Assembly (NCBI GenBank): GCA_902618015.1
Contig: CACMYX010000002.1
Span: 62,001 to 126,000 of the forward strand
Length of the DNA: 64,000 nt
Source of the DNA: an uncultured Alphaproteobacteria bacterium
Lineage (GTDB): Bacteria; Pseudomonadota; Alphaproteobacteria; HIMB59; GCA-002718135
Direction of reading: 5' to 3'
The position numbers and the translations under genes were made by a program. Below are positions 33,379 through 41,916 of the stretch, in pieces. The notes below the pieces were generated by a model. The model searched no databases, was not told the origin of the DNA, and worked only from the letters and a program-made list of their open reading frames with translations. Position 1 is the first letter of the stretch. Every line of letters starts with the position of its first letter.

Positions 33379-33679
33379 CTTCTATACTAGAATCTGTAAA
33401 ACCATTTATTTTTTTGTGCAATATTTTTCCAATTTTAAAATGTAATTTAAAACTTTTATTCTTATATATTCTTTCATTTGTTTTTGGATTTCTAACAAGT
33501 TTTTCTTTATTAATTTTTCTGCTTAAGGTTCCAAAACCTCTTATTTCAATATTCTGACCTTTTTTTAAAGAAGATTTTATCTTTGTAATGAAGATATTAA
33601 ATAAAGTATCAATATCTTCTAAAGTCAGGTTGTTATGCTTTTTATGTAACTTTTCAAGAATTTGTGATTTTAGCATCAA
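33368..33679 (-). CDS. ihfB: IhfB, integration host factor beta subunit
   Basis: HU/IHF-family DNA-bending protein, 103 residues. The body contains IEIRGFGTLSRK and the beta-arm RNPKTNE, whose Pro inserts between bases. The position directly downstream of rpsA is the usual one for ihfB, which favours IHF-beta over HU. A second ATG three bases in could be the true start. ihfA is not in the window. The acidic C-terminal tail (SSIEDEI) is lineage-specific. Confidence 0.93.
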   Translation of the reverse strand: MMLKSQILEKLHKKHNNLTLEDIDTLFNIFITKIKSSLKKGQNIEIRGFGTLSRKINKEKLVRNPKTNERIYKNKSFKLHFKIGKILHKKINGFTDSSIEDEI

Positions 33680-33681
33680 CC

Positions 33682-35382
33682 CTATTTTTTTAGAACTGAG
33701 CCTAAAATATCACCTAAAGATGCTCCTGATGCACTTGAGCCATATTTACTCAATGCTTCTTTTTCATCCTGAATTTCTAATTCTTTTATTGAAAGATTTA
33801 TGGTTCTATTTTTGGAGTCTATTGATAAAATTATAGAGTCTACTTTTTCATCTAAAGCAAAACGATCTGTTTTGTTTTGATTTTTATCATTAGATAAATT
33901 TGTTCTTTTTATAAAACCAAATATTTGTTTTTCTTTATCAAGTTCAATCTTTAGACCTTTCTCTTCAATATTAACAATTGTACCTGTTACTTTTGAACTG
34001 ATTGGATTTACTTCAATATAATCTTGAACTGGATCATTATTTAAATGCTTAACACCAAGGCTGATTCTTTCTTTATCAGCATTAATATCAAGTATTTTTA
34101 CCTTAATTTTTTCACCTTTTTTGAGATCTTTAATTATTTTTTCGCACTCTTTTTCATCCCAACTTAAATCAGATATATGCACCATGCCATCAATTTCATC
34201 AATTACTTTTACAAAAATACCAAAGTCAACAATGTTAACTATTTCTGTATCAAATGTATCGTTTATATTAAATTTATCTTTTAATTTAACCCATGGGTTT
34301 TCTTTCATTTGCTTTAAGCTACAATTGATTCTTTTCTTATCATCATCAATATCTAAAACTAATACTTCTATCTCTTCATTTAAATTGACTATTTTTGAAG
34401 GATGAGGAGGTTTTTTTAACCAGCTTAGCTCGTTTAAAGAGATAATACCATCATAATTATTATTTATATTTAAATGCACATTATTATCGTTCATACTAAT
34501 TATTTTACCCATAACTTTTTGTTCGGCCTTTATATTTTCGTTAATTTTATCCCATGGGTTTTCTGTTAGTTGCTTAATACCAAGGCTTAATCTGGATAAC
34601 TCTTCATCAAATTTTAATACTTTAACTTTTACTGTTGAGTTAAGTTCAAGTAAATCAGAAGGATTGCTAATTTTGGTCCAAGATATATCTGTAACATGAA
34701 CAAGGCCATCAATACCTCCCAAATCTATAAAGGCACCGTAGTCTGTTATATTTTTGACTTTTCCCTCAATAACTGACCCCTCTTTAATATTTTTCAGAAG
34801 TTCAGATCTTTGTTCTTTTAGTGCATTTTCTGTAATAGCTTTTCTTGAAACAACTATGTTACCTCTGTATTTATCCATTTTCAAAATCATTAGTTCCAAA
34901 GGTTTGTGTAATAATTCTTTAGTATCTTTAATAATTTGTCTAGTTTCAATTTGACTGCCTGGTAGAAATGCAACAACACCATCTAAATCAACACTCATTC
35001 CCCCTTTAACTCTGTTAAAAGGAATACCCGTTACTACTTTATTTTCATTAAAACTGTGTTGTAAATTATGCCATGATTTTTGTTTAACAGCTTTTTCTCT
35101 TGAAAGCATTGTTTCACCATTTGCATTATCTACATTTTCAATAAATACCTCTGTCTCGTCACCAACTTCTACTTCAGATTTTTGTCCAGGTCTGGAAAAT
35201 TCACTTAATGGAACACGACCCTCACTTTTTAAACCAACATCAATTGTCACAATCTCGTTTTCTATAGAGATTACTTTACCAGTTGTAATACTTTTTTCCT
35301 TAGCTGTAGAGTTCTTTAGTGAGTTGGTTATAAGTGTATCGTATTCGGTGTTACTTATTTTACCTGTTAGTTGTTCGTCCAT
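33682..35382 (-). CDS. rpsA: 30S ribosomal protein S1
   Basis: mRNA-binding ribosomal protein, 566 residues with six S1/OB repeats at roughly 33-100, 118-185, 203-272, 290-357, 377-445 and 463-530. Repeats 3 and 5 are the most canonical (ITDYGAFIDLGGIDGLVHVTDISW split by eye; VDFGIFVKV with GMVHISDLSW). It lies between cmk (1 base upstream) and ihfB (2 bases downstream), the conserved cmk-rpsA-ihfB order. No separate leader or promoter fits in the gaps, so its high expression must come from promoters inside cmk or aroA. Confidence 0.96.
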   Translation of the reverse strand: MDEQLTGKISNTEYDTLITNSLKNSTAKEKSITTGKVISIENEIVTIDVGLKSEGRVPLSEFSRPGQKSEVEVGDETEVFIENVDNANGETMLSREKAVKQKSWHNLQHSFNENKVVTGIPFNRVKGGMSVDLDGVVAFLPGSQIETRQIIKDTKELLHKPLELMILKMDKYRGNIVVSRKAITENALKEQRSELLKNIKEGSVIEGKVKNITDYGAFIDLGGIDGLVHVTDISWTKISNPSDLLELNSTVKVKVLKFDEELSRLSLGIKQLTENPWDKINENIKAEQKVMGKIISMNDNNVHLNINNNYDGIISLNELSWLKKPPHPSKIVNLNEEIEVLVLDIDDDKKRINCSLKQMKENPWVKLKDKFNINDTFDTEIVNIVDFGIFVKVIDEIDGMVHISDLSWDEKECEKIIKDLKKGEKIKVKILDINADKERISLGVKHLNNDPVQDYIEVNPISSKVTGTIVNIEEKGLKIELDKEKQIFGFIKRTNLSNDKNQNKTDRFALDEKVDSIILSIDSKNRTINLSIKELEIQDEKEALSKYGSSASGASLGDILGSVLKK

Positions 35383-35383
35383 A

Positions 35384-36019
35384 TTAAATTTTATCTATTA
35401 ATACCTTAATCTGCTTAATTGTTTTTGCAAAAGTGTTATTGTTATTGATTATATGAGCACCAACTGGAACAAGTAAAGGTGAGTGTTTTCTTAATTTGTC
35501 TTGTTTATCTCTCAATTTTATATCCCTCAAAATTTGAGCGTATATAGACTTTTCACCACTATCAATCAACTGTTTATATCTTCTTTTTGCTCTAATTTCT
35601 GGATTTACCTCTATATATAGTTTTAAATCTGCCTTTTTAAAAACTACCGACCCAATATCTCTGCCATCAATTACAAAACCCTTTAAGTTTTTATTTTTAT
35701 TTACAAAATCGTATTGTAATTTATTAACAAAAACTCTTACAAAATTATGAACAGCAATTTTTGAGGAAAGTTTACTTATCTTTTGTGTTCTAATTTTTTT
35801 GCTATTTCTAAAAGAAATTTCTTTAATTTCTTTTAATTTTTTTTTAATTTGATCAATATTTGAAAAGTTTACCTTATTAGAGAACAGAATAAGAGCAATC
35901 CTTCTATAAAGAATACCAGAATCTAAATGATTAAGTCTCCATTTTCTGCTTATAAATTTTGCTATTTTTTCCTTCCCAGAAGCTGCAGGACCATCAATAG
36001 TAATAATTACTTTTTTCAA
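35384..36019 (-). CDS. cmk: Cmk, cytidylate kinase, with an altered P-loop
   Basis: Phosphorylates CMP and dCMP. The fold is clear: ITIDGPAASGK, HLDSGILYRR, FVIDGRDIGSVVF and RAKRRYKQL. The P-loop reads GPAASGKEKIA, while the family has GK-G-T after the glycine run; the Thr that contacts phosphate is replaced by Lys. The bases (GGG AAG GAA AAA) are unambiguous. All other motifs are intact, so the gene is not decaying. Length 211 is slightly short. Position between aroA and rpsA supports the assignment. Confidence 0.9.
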   Translation of the reverse strand: MKKVIITIDGPAASGKEKIAKFISRKWRLNHLDSGILYRRIALILFSNKVNFSNIDQIKKKLKEIKEISFRNSKKIRTQKISKLSSKIAVHNFVRVFVNKLQYDFVNKNKNLKGFVIDGRDIGSVVFKKADLKLYIEVNPEIRAKRRYKQLIDSGEKSIYAQILRDIKLRDKQDKLRKHSPLLVPVGAHIINNNNTFAKTIKQIKVLIDKI

Positions 36020-37314
36020 AAAATATTTCCACCTAATTTATTAAATTCATCTCTAAATGAGGGAAAACTTGTATTAACAGACTTAAAATCTTTTATCTTT
36101 AAAGGTCCTAATTTTGTACCCATCACACAAAAAGCCATTGCTATACGATGGTCAAAATCAGTCTGAATAGAACTATTTATTATTTTATAATTTTCTGAAG
36201 GATAAATATACAGATCATCATTTTCAGTTTTACAATTAATTCCACAATTTTGTAAGTTTAATAATATTAACTTTAATCTATCACTTTCTTTTACCTTTAA
36301 CTCTTTTAAACCTCGAAACACACTTGGTGAATTTGCAAAAGATGCAGCTACTGAAAGAATTGGATATTCATCAATCATTAAATCTGCATACTCAGGACCA
36401 AGTTCACAACCTCTTAAATCTGAGCTGTATACTTCAATGTCACATAGATTTTCATTATTAATTGTTCTTTGATTTATCAATTTTATATTAGCACCCATTT
36501 TTCCTAGTGCTAAAAGTATCCCATTTCTTGTAGAATTATTATTAATATTTTTAAGAGTTATATGTGAATTTTTATTAATTAATGCTGACACAATAAAAAA
36601 AGCACTACTTGAAAGATCGTTTGGTACATCAATATTATTCGGGTAAAGCTCTCTTTGTCCAACAACTTTAATTATTTTTTTACTACCTAATTTTTCAATT
36701 TCAATATTTGCTCCAAATGATTCTAGCATTATCTCAGTATGATCTCTAGTTACTTTGTTCTCAGTTATTGTTGTTTTACCCTCAGTATTTAAAGCGGCTA
36801 ATAATATACCAGATTTGATTTGTGCCGATGGAATTGTAAGTTCAATATCACGAGCAATCAAGTTACTACTTTCAATTGTAAGTGGTAAAGAACCATTGGT
36901 TGTATTAATCTTAGCATTCATATTAATTAATGGATTTGCAATTCTATTCATAGGTCTACTAGATAATGATTTATCACCCTTTAAAATCGATTTAAATTTT
37001 TGAGAAGATAATAGCCCTGTCAGTAATCTGGCACTTGTTCCAGAATTACCAAGATAAATTGGATTTTTTGGTTCAATTAATGAGTTTAATCCTCTACCTT
37101 CAATAATTATTTTTTCTTCCTTTTCAATTATTCTAACTCCCAAAGCTTTAAGGGCTTTTAGAGTATGAAGTACATCCTCAGATTTTAAAATATTATTAAT
37201 TTCACATATACCATTCGAAATGGATGGTATTATTATTGATCTATGTGATATAGATTTATCTCCAGGTATTTTTGGTATTCCATTCATACCTTTTGTAATT
37301 AAATTACTAATCAT
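36016..37314 (-). CDS. aroA: AroA, 3-phosphoshikimate 1-carboxyvinyltransferase (EPSP synthase)
   Basis: Joins PEP to shikimate-3-phosphate in aromatic amino acid synthesis. Motifs: PGDKSISHRS (substrate Lys), YLGNSGTSARLLTGLL, SSRPMNRI, LTIPSAQIKSG, DEYPILSVAA (catalytic Asp) and LKVKESDRL. Length 432 is normal. The wording of these motifs looks closer to the CP4-like group of alphaproteobacteria than to E. coli AroA, by eye only. It overlaps cmk by 4 nt and abuts lptB with no gap. Confidence 0.96.
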   Translation of the reverse strand: MISNLITKGMNGIPKIPGDKSISHRSIIIPSISNGICEINNILKSEDVLHTLKALKALGVRIIEKEEKIIIEGRGLNSLIEPKNPIYLGNSGTSARLLTGLLSSQKFKSILKGDKSLSSRPMNRIANPLINMNAKINTTNGSLPLTIESSNLIARDIELTIPSAQIKSGILLAALNTEGKTTITENKVTRDHTEIMLESFGANIEIEKLGSKKIIKVVGQRELYPNNIDVPNDLSSSAFFIVSALINKNSHITLKNINNNSTRNGILLALGKMGANIKLINQRTINNENLCDIEVYSSDLRGCELGPEYADLMIDEYPILSVAASFANSPSVFRGLKELKVKESDRLKLILLNLQNCGINCKTENDDLYIYPSENYKIINSSIQTDFDHRIAMAFCVMGTKLGPLKIKDFKSVNTSFPSFRDEFNKLGGNIF

Positions 37315-38061
37315 TTAGAGTTGGAAATTTGAACCTAAATAAAATTTTTTAATTTTCTCATCATTTACTGCAGATATTGGATCACCTTCATAAAATATTG
37401 CACCTTCATTAACGATATAAACCTTATCAACAATTTTAAGTGTTTCTCTAACATTATGATCAGTGATTAATATCCCAATATTTCTTTCTTTTAATTTTTT
37501 GATAATTATTTTTATTTCTTCAATCGAAACTGGATCAATACCTGTTAGAGGTTCATCAAGTAACAAATATTTAGGATTAGTCGCAAGTGTCCTTGCAATT
37601 TCTAACCTTCGTCTCTCACCTCCAGATAATACAATGGACTTAGATTTTCTGACATGACTAATGTCAAATTCATTTAAGAGATTCTCTAATATAATATTTT
37701 GCTTAATTTTATCATTTTCTTTGATTTCAATTATTGATAATAAATTATCTTCAACACTCATTCCTCTAAAAATTGATGCCTCTTGAGGAAGATAGCTAAT
37801 TCCTAATTTGCCTCTTAAATATATTGGCAAATTTGAGACGTCAAACTTATCTAGAACTATACTACCACTATCAGGTTTAACTAAACCTACTATGATATAA
37901 AATGTAGTTGTTTTTCCTGCACCATTTGGACCTAATAAACCAACTATTTCATTTCTTTTAATTGAAATACTAATATCTCTAACAACTTTTTTGTTGCCAT
38001 ATGTTTTTGAAATTTTCTTTATTGACAATCCATTATCTAGTACATCAAATTTATTGTTCAT
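37315..38061 (-). CDS. lptB: LptB, LPS export ABC transporter ATP-binding protein
   Basis: Cytoplasmic ATPase of the LptBFG complex that pulls LPS out of the inner membrane. Walker A is GPNGAGKTT, the signature LSGGERRRLEIARTLA, Walker B YLLLDEPLTGIDP and the switch His is in ILITDHNVRE. Length 248 is normal. It overlaps lptA by 11 nt. In many proteobacteria rpoN, raiA and ptsN follow lptB; here aroA follows at once. Confidence 0.95.
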   Translation of the reverse strand: MNNKFDVLDNGLSIKKISKTYGNKKVVRDISISIKRNEIVGLLGPNGAGKTTTFYIIVGLVKPDSGSIVLDKFDVSNLPIYLRGKLGISYLPQEASIFRGMSVEDNLLSIIEIKENDKIKQNIILENLLNEFDISHVRKSKSIVLSGGERRRLEIARTLATNPKYLLLDEPLTGIDPVSIEEIKIIIKKLKERNIGILITDHNVRETLKIVDKVYIVNEGAIFYEGDPISAVNDEKIKKFYLGSNFQL

Positions 38062-38815
38062 TATTTTGAATTATTACTTTTACTTTACTGTTATTTTTTG
38101 ATTTGATTTTATATGAATTACTTGAAGTATCAAGACTTCCATAGTCCCCAGATATCTTTTCATCATTTCTAATTATTGTAACATTATCAATTAATTCTAT
38201 AATTGAAGTATCCTTTTTAAAATTTATTTTATTTGCGTACATCTCTGTATCAATATTTTTAATATAAGAAATATTTTCATCATAAACATTTAAAAAAGAA
38301 ATTTCTTTTTTATTATCATCATTTGTAAAAGTTCCATCAATTGCTCTTGCTTTAATTAATATATTTTCATTAATTAATTTTGAATTTAAACCTTTTATGA
38401 AAAAATCACCGGTTAAATTATTTACTTCAATAAATCCATCTGAAAACATCTGAACATCATTTGTAATTAATTTGGATTCTTTCCCTTGTATTTTTAGTCT
38501 TTCAATTTTGACTTCAAATATCAAAATATTTCCATTCCCATTCAATCCAAATTCTTTAGAATTAAATTTTACATTTCCCTCTGCTTCAAGTTTAGTAATA
38601 TCATACAAGTTTTCATCAAAATTAATTTTAACATTGTCAGCAACCAAATTGAAACTATCTGATTGAATGTTGACATTTTTTTTTAATAAATAAAATTTTT
38701 CATTTTGGAAAACTTCAATACCATCTTCTGTTGTAATTTCTGTTTCTCCTACTTCTCTTGCAACAACATTTATAGAAACAAGATATATTAATATAATTTT
38801 ACAAATTATTTTCAT
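38051..38815 (-). CDS. lptA: LptA-like periplasmic LPS transport protein (OstA domain)
   Basis: Periplasmic bridge protein of LPS transport. An N-terminal signal peptide is visible (residues 1-19, ending VNVVA). The remaining about 235 residues alternate hydrophobic and polar residues in beta strands, as in the OstA/LptA jellyroll, for example LVADNVKINFDEN and LEAEGNVKFNS. At 254 residues it is longer than E. coli LptA (185), giving more strands. The call leans on position between lptC and lptB. Confidence 0.84.
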   Translation of the reverse strand: MKIICKIILIYLVSINVVAREVGETEITTEDGIEVFQNEKFYLLKKNVNIQSDSFNLVADNVKINFDENLYDITKLEAEGNVKFNSKEFGLNGNGNILIFEVKIERLKIQGKESKLITNDVQMFSDGFIEVNNLTGDFFIKGLNSKLINENILIKARAIDGTFTNDDNKKEISFLNVYDENISYIKNIDTEMYANKINFKKDTSIIELIDNVTIIRNDEKISGDYGSLDTSSNSYKIKSKNNSKVKVIIQNNEQ

Positions 38816-39261
38816 TTTAAAATTATATATGAGTTTCCGTAGAAGATAATTTTATTACCTTTATCAAAAATATTAAATCCTTGTGAAGAAATTGTACTAT
38901 TTTTTGATTTAAACATTGATTTGGTAGTACTTTGTGCAGTTTGCTTATTTCTATTAAAAATAACTTTGTCAGTTTCTATACTAAATTCATTAGATTTAAA
39001 TCTAACATTGTCTTTCAATAATATTTCATCTTTATTTATAAAATTTCCCTCTGATGCAGTAATATAAATCTTTTTTGACTCATTATTTATTGAAAATTTC
39101 GGTTCAGATATATCAGCATCAGTTAAAAGTGATTTAGAATAATTTAATCCAATATTCTTTTGATTTATCTGTTTAGAAAAAATTAATATAAGAAAAAAAA
39201 TTATTATAGTTATTCCTAAGTAGAATATTATTTTTCTGTTTATATATAAAAAAAAATTCAA
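38812..39261 (-). CDS. lptC: LptC-like inner-membrane LPS transport protein
   Basis: A 149-residue protein with one N-terminal membrane helix (about 11-28) and a periplasmic beta-rich part (SKKIYITASEGNFINKDE, LLKDNVRFKS). This is the LptC layout: membrane anchor plus a small OstA-like domain that receives LPS from LptBFG. It is a little shorter than E. coli LptC (191). It overlaps lptA by 4 nt and lies 1 base after kdsD, the standard kdsD-lptC-lptA-lptB order. Confidence 0.85.
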   Translation of the reverse strand: MNFFLYINRKIIFYLGITIIIFFLILIFSKQINQKNIGLNYSKSLLTDADISEPKFSINNESKKIYITASEGNFINKDEILLKDNVRFKSNEFSIETDKVIFNRNKQTAQSTTKSMFKSKNSTISSQGFNIFDKGNKIIFYGNSYIILK

Positions 39262-39262
39262 A

Positions 39263-40222
39263 CTAACTCGTCAATCTTAATAAGTCGTGTATATGAACTA
39301 TCCCCAAGGGAACTTTTTTATCACAAATAAATAAACTAGTTATCTTTTTTGTATTCATCAAATTAATCGCTTCTCCAACTAACATGCTTTGATTAGCTAG
39401 TGATGGATTTTTTGTCATTATTTCAGAGGCTTTTTTATCAAAAAATTTTGAATTTAATTTTCTTCTCAAATCGCCATCTGTAATTATTCCAACTATTTGT
39501 TTTTTACTGTTTATAACTCCAATACAACCAAAACTTTTTTTCGTCATAGTGAGTAAGGATTTGGACATTTTTTCATTTAATTTTGCTAAAGGCAACTTTT
39601 TACCAGTATGCATAACATCACTTAAGTTTTTTAGATCTTTTCCAAGATTTCCTCCTGGATGAAGCCTTTTAAATTGCGTGCTTTTAAAACCCCTTAACTC
39701 TAATAAAGAAATTGCAATACAATCTCCAATAATTAATGACATTGAAGTTGAGCTTGTAGGTGCTAAGTTGAGAGGGCATGCTTCAATTGGTTTTTTATAT
39801 ATAATACCAACATTAGCATTTTTATGAAGTATACTTTTCGAGTTACTTGTTATGCTGATAAGCTTAATATTAAATCTTTTGGTAAACTGTATTATGTTAT
39901 TTAGTTCAGATGTTTCTCCTGAATTTGAAATTGCTATTACACAATCATCTTTTTTTATACTTCCTAAATCACCATGACTAGCTTCAGTAGCGTGAACAAA
40001 ATATGAAGGTGTTCCAGTTGATGTAAGTGTTGCGGATATTTTATTCCCTATGTGAGCACTTTTTCCAACTCCTGTAATAACAATCTTTCCCTTAGTATTA
40101 TAAATCAAATTAACTGCCTTACAAAAACTATTATTAAATGTAGACTTTATATTTTTTATACTATTTAATTCTCTTAATAACGTTCTGTTTGCACTACTGA
40201 TTATTTTTTTATTGTTATTCAT
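39263..40222 (-). CDS. kdsD: KdsD, D-arabinose 5-phosphate isomerase
   Basis: Makes arabinose 5-phosphate for KDO, the inner-core sugar of LPS. An N-terminal SIS domain (about 40-175) contains VITGVGKSAHIGNKI, HATEASHGDLG and ISNSGETSEL; two CBS domains (about 205-319) follow, with GIITDGDLRR. Length 319 is standard for KdsD/KpsF. It starts within the rnd stop (TAATG) and leads into the lptCAB genes. Confidence 0.94.
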   Translation of the reverse strand: MNNNKKIISSANRTLLRELNSIKNIKSTFNNSFCKAVNLIYNTKGKIVITGVGKSAHIGNKISATLTSTGTPSYFVHATEASHGDLGSIKKDDCVIAISNSGETSELNNIIQFTKRFNIKLISITSNSKSILHKNANVGIIYKKPIEACPLNLAPTSSTSMSLIIGDCIAISLLELRGFKSTQFKRLHPGGNLGKDLKNLSDVMHTGKKLPLAKLNEKMSKSLLTMTKKSFGCIGVINSKKQIVGIITDGDLRRKLNSKFFDKKASEIMTKNPSLANQSMLVGEAINLMNTKKITSLFICDKKVPLGIVHIHDLLRLTS

Positions 40223-40830
40223 TAATGTTTAAATATGTCCTGATCCGACCATCCATTAATATCTAAATCCGTTCTATATTGAATGAAATCAAAACAGGCT
40301 TTAGCTATTTTATTTCTTTTTTCTCTGAATAACATTATATCAAGTTTATCTTTCAATTTATGTAAATATAAAACATCGGTAGCTGCATATTTTTGCTGAT
40401 CTTTAGTCAATTCACCTCCCCAGTCGGAAGATTGCTCAGTTTTTGAGATTGATTTTCCTAATAATTCACTACAAAGATCTTTATATCCATGTTTATCTGT
40501 ATATGTTCTAACTAGCTTCGACGCAATTTTAGTACAGTAAATATTTTTTATATTAATTTTGAAGTTGTATTTGAAAACAGCTACATCAAACCTGGCATAA
40601 TGAAATATTTTTTGAATTTTATTATTCTTAAGAATTCTAATTAAGTTTAGAGGTTTTTCTTTAGATAAGTCAATTTTTACTAGATGACATATTTCATCCC
40701 CATTAGAAATTTGGACTAAACACAATTTATCTCTTTTAGGATTTAATCCCATTGTTTCACTATCCAATGCAATAATATTAGCAGCTTTAAAACTTGCTGG
40801 GAGATCTCCTCTATAGATATTTATTTTCAT
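40222..40830 (-). CDS. rnd: RNase D-like 3'-5' exoribonuclease, short form
   Basis: DEDD-type exonuclease domain: Exo I IALDSETMGLN (Asp, Glu), Exo II KIFHYARFDVAVF and Exo III KYAATDVLYL with the Y-x3-D pattern. At 202 residues it lacks the C-terminal HRDC domains of E. coli RNase D (375), as do many alphaproteobacterial homologues. Likely role is tRNA or other RNA 3'-end trimming. It is the first gene of the fifteen-gene array; the 62-bp divergent gap upstream (40831-40892) must hold its promoter. Confidence 0.88.
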   Translation of the reverse strand: MKINIYRGDLPASFKAANIIALDSETMGLNPKRDKLCLVQISNGDEICHLVKIDLSKEKPLNLIRILKNNKIQKIFHYARFDVAVFKYNFKINIKNIYCTKIASKLVRTYTDKHGYKDLCSELLGKSISKTEQSSDWGGELTKDQQKYAATDVLYLHKLKDKLDIMLFREKRNKIAKACFDFIQYRTDLDINGWSDQDIFKH

Positions 40831-40892
40831 TTTGATTTTATTGCCTGTATAATCTATATTTTTTCTCTATATCACTTATTTAATTAAAGGTC

Positions 40893-41798
40893 ATGAAATC
40901 AATAGTAATTTTTGGAGGAGCAGGTTTTGTAGGTAAACATTTAATAAGACGTCTCACTAAAAATGACCATAAAATCATTGTTCCATATCAAAGATCTGTA
41001 CAAGAAGCTAAAATCCGACTTTTAGGTGTAACAGGACAGATAATTCCCTTTCGTTATTCTTCATTAGAAGACAAAAGGCTTAAATCTGTTTTAAATAATG
41101 CAGACTTGTGCATTAACTTGAAAACTACATACGATCAAAAGAAAGGTGATTTTAATAATACTATATATAAGTTTAATCAGAAACTTATAAGAATCTTAAA
41201 ATCTAGTAAGGAATTAAAACAATTCATTCTTTTTTCTGGTCTAGGTGTAGATATTGATAAAAATTCAACAAGAAGTATTGCAGTACATAAATCTGAAAAG
41301 GAGGCTTTTAAACAACTAGATAATGTAATTATTATTAGGCCTGGTGTTATTATAGGCGGCGGCGATATCTTCATGAAAAGACTATTGCCAATATTTAAAG
41401 CTTCATTTTTTGTCCCACTTTTTGGTGATGGTTCAACAAAATTCCAACCTGTATTTATTGATGATGTATCTCAAGCTGTTGATGAAATAATTAATTCGAA
41501 GATTAAAGGGAAAAATATTTACGAACTTGCAGGTCCTAGGATATATTCTTACAAAGAATTCTTTAATTATATTTCTGAATTTTTAAAAAAAACCAGAGTT
41601 TTAGTTCCTGTTCCTATGGCACTTATGCAACCTATGATAAATATTGCTGAAAAAACTCCAATTTCGCCTCTTACGTCTGAACAGTTAAAATTATTTGAAA
41701 AGGATAATCTTGTCGTAAATGTCGATAAATCGTTCCAAAATCTTGATATTAATCCACAGGATACACTAGAAATACTTAAAAATATTGTTGTAAATTAA
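40893..41798 (+). CDS. NDUFA9-like NAD(P)-binding protein (atypical SDR)
   Basis: Extended short-chain-dehydrogenase fold of 301 residues with the nucleotide loop IFGGAGFVGKHL and the later IRPGVIIGGGD and PVFIDDVSQAVDEI. The usual Y-x3-K catalytic pair is replaced by a H-K-S-E-K context, as in NDUFA9-like complex I accessory proteins. Alphaproteobacteria commonly carry this gene and a role linked to respiratory complex I or quinones is suspected, not shown. It is a single plus-strand gene between rnd and gltD. Confidence 0.82.
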   Translation: MKSIVIFGGAGFVGKHLIRRLTKNDHKIIVPYQRSVQEAKIRLLGVTGQIIPFRYSSLEDKRLKSVLNNADLCINLKTTYDQKKGDFNNTIYKFNQKLIRILKSSKELKQFILFSGLGVDIDKNSTRSIAVHKSEKEAFKQLDNVIIIRPGVIIGGGDIFMKRLLPIFKASFFVPLFGDGSTKFQPVFIDDVSQAVDEIINSKIKGKNIYELAGPRIYSYKEFFNYISEFLKKTRVLVPVPMALMQPMINIAEKTPISPLTSEQLKLFEKDNLVVNVDKSFQNLDINPQDTLEILKNIVVN

Positions 41799-41810
41799 GG
41801 GTTTTCTGAT

Positions 41811-41835
41811 TTTTAGTACATAAGTGGTACTAAAA
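41811..41835. terminator. Perfect 9-bp stem-loop after the NDUFA9-like gene
   Basis: TTTTAGTAC (41811-41819) and GTACTAAAA (41827-41835) flank a 7-base loop, 12 bases after the stop codon. It may terminate the upstream transcript, although only a short T-rich stretch follows later, or act as an operator for gltDB. Within 41799-41916 a possible -35 TTGAAT is visible near 41864, but no convincing -10 at the right distance. Confidence 0.45.
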
Positions 41836-41916
41836 TTACAAAATTATTCTTTCTTTTTTTATCTTGAATGTGTATTTGGTTCGATCTAGATAAAATAGTA
41901 AACAAATGATAACTAA

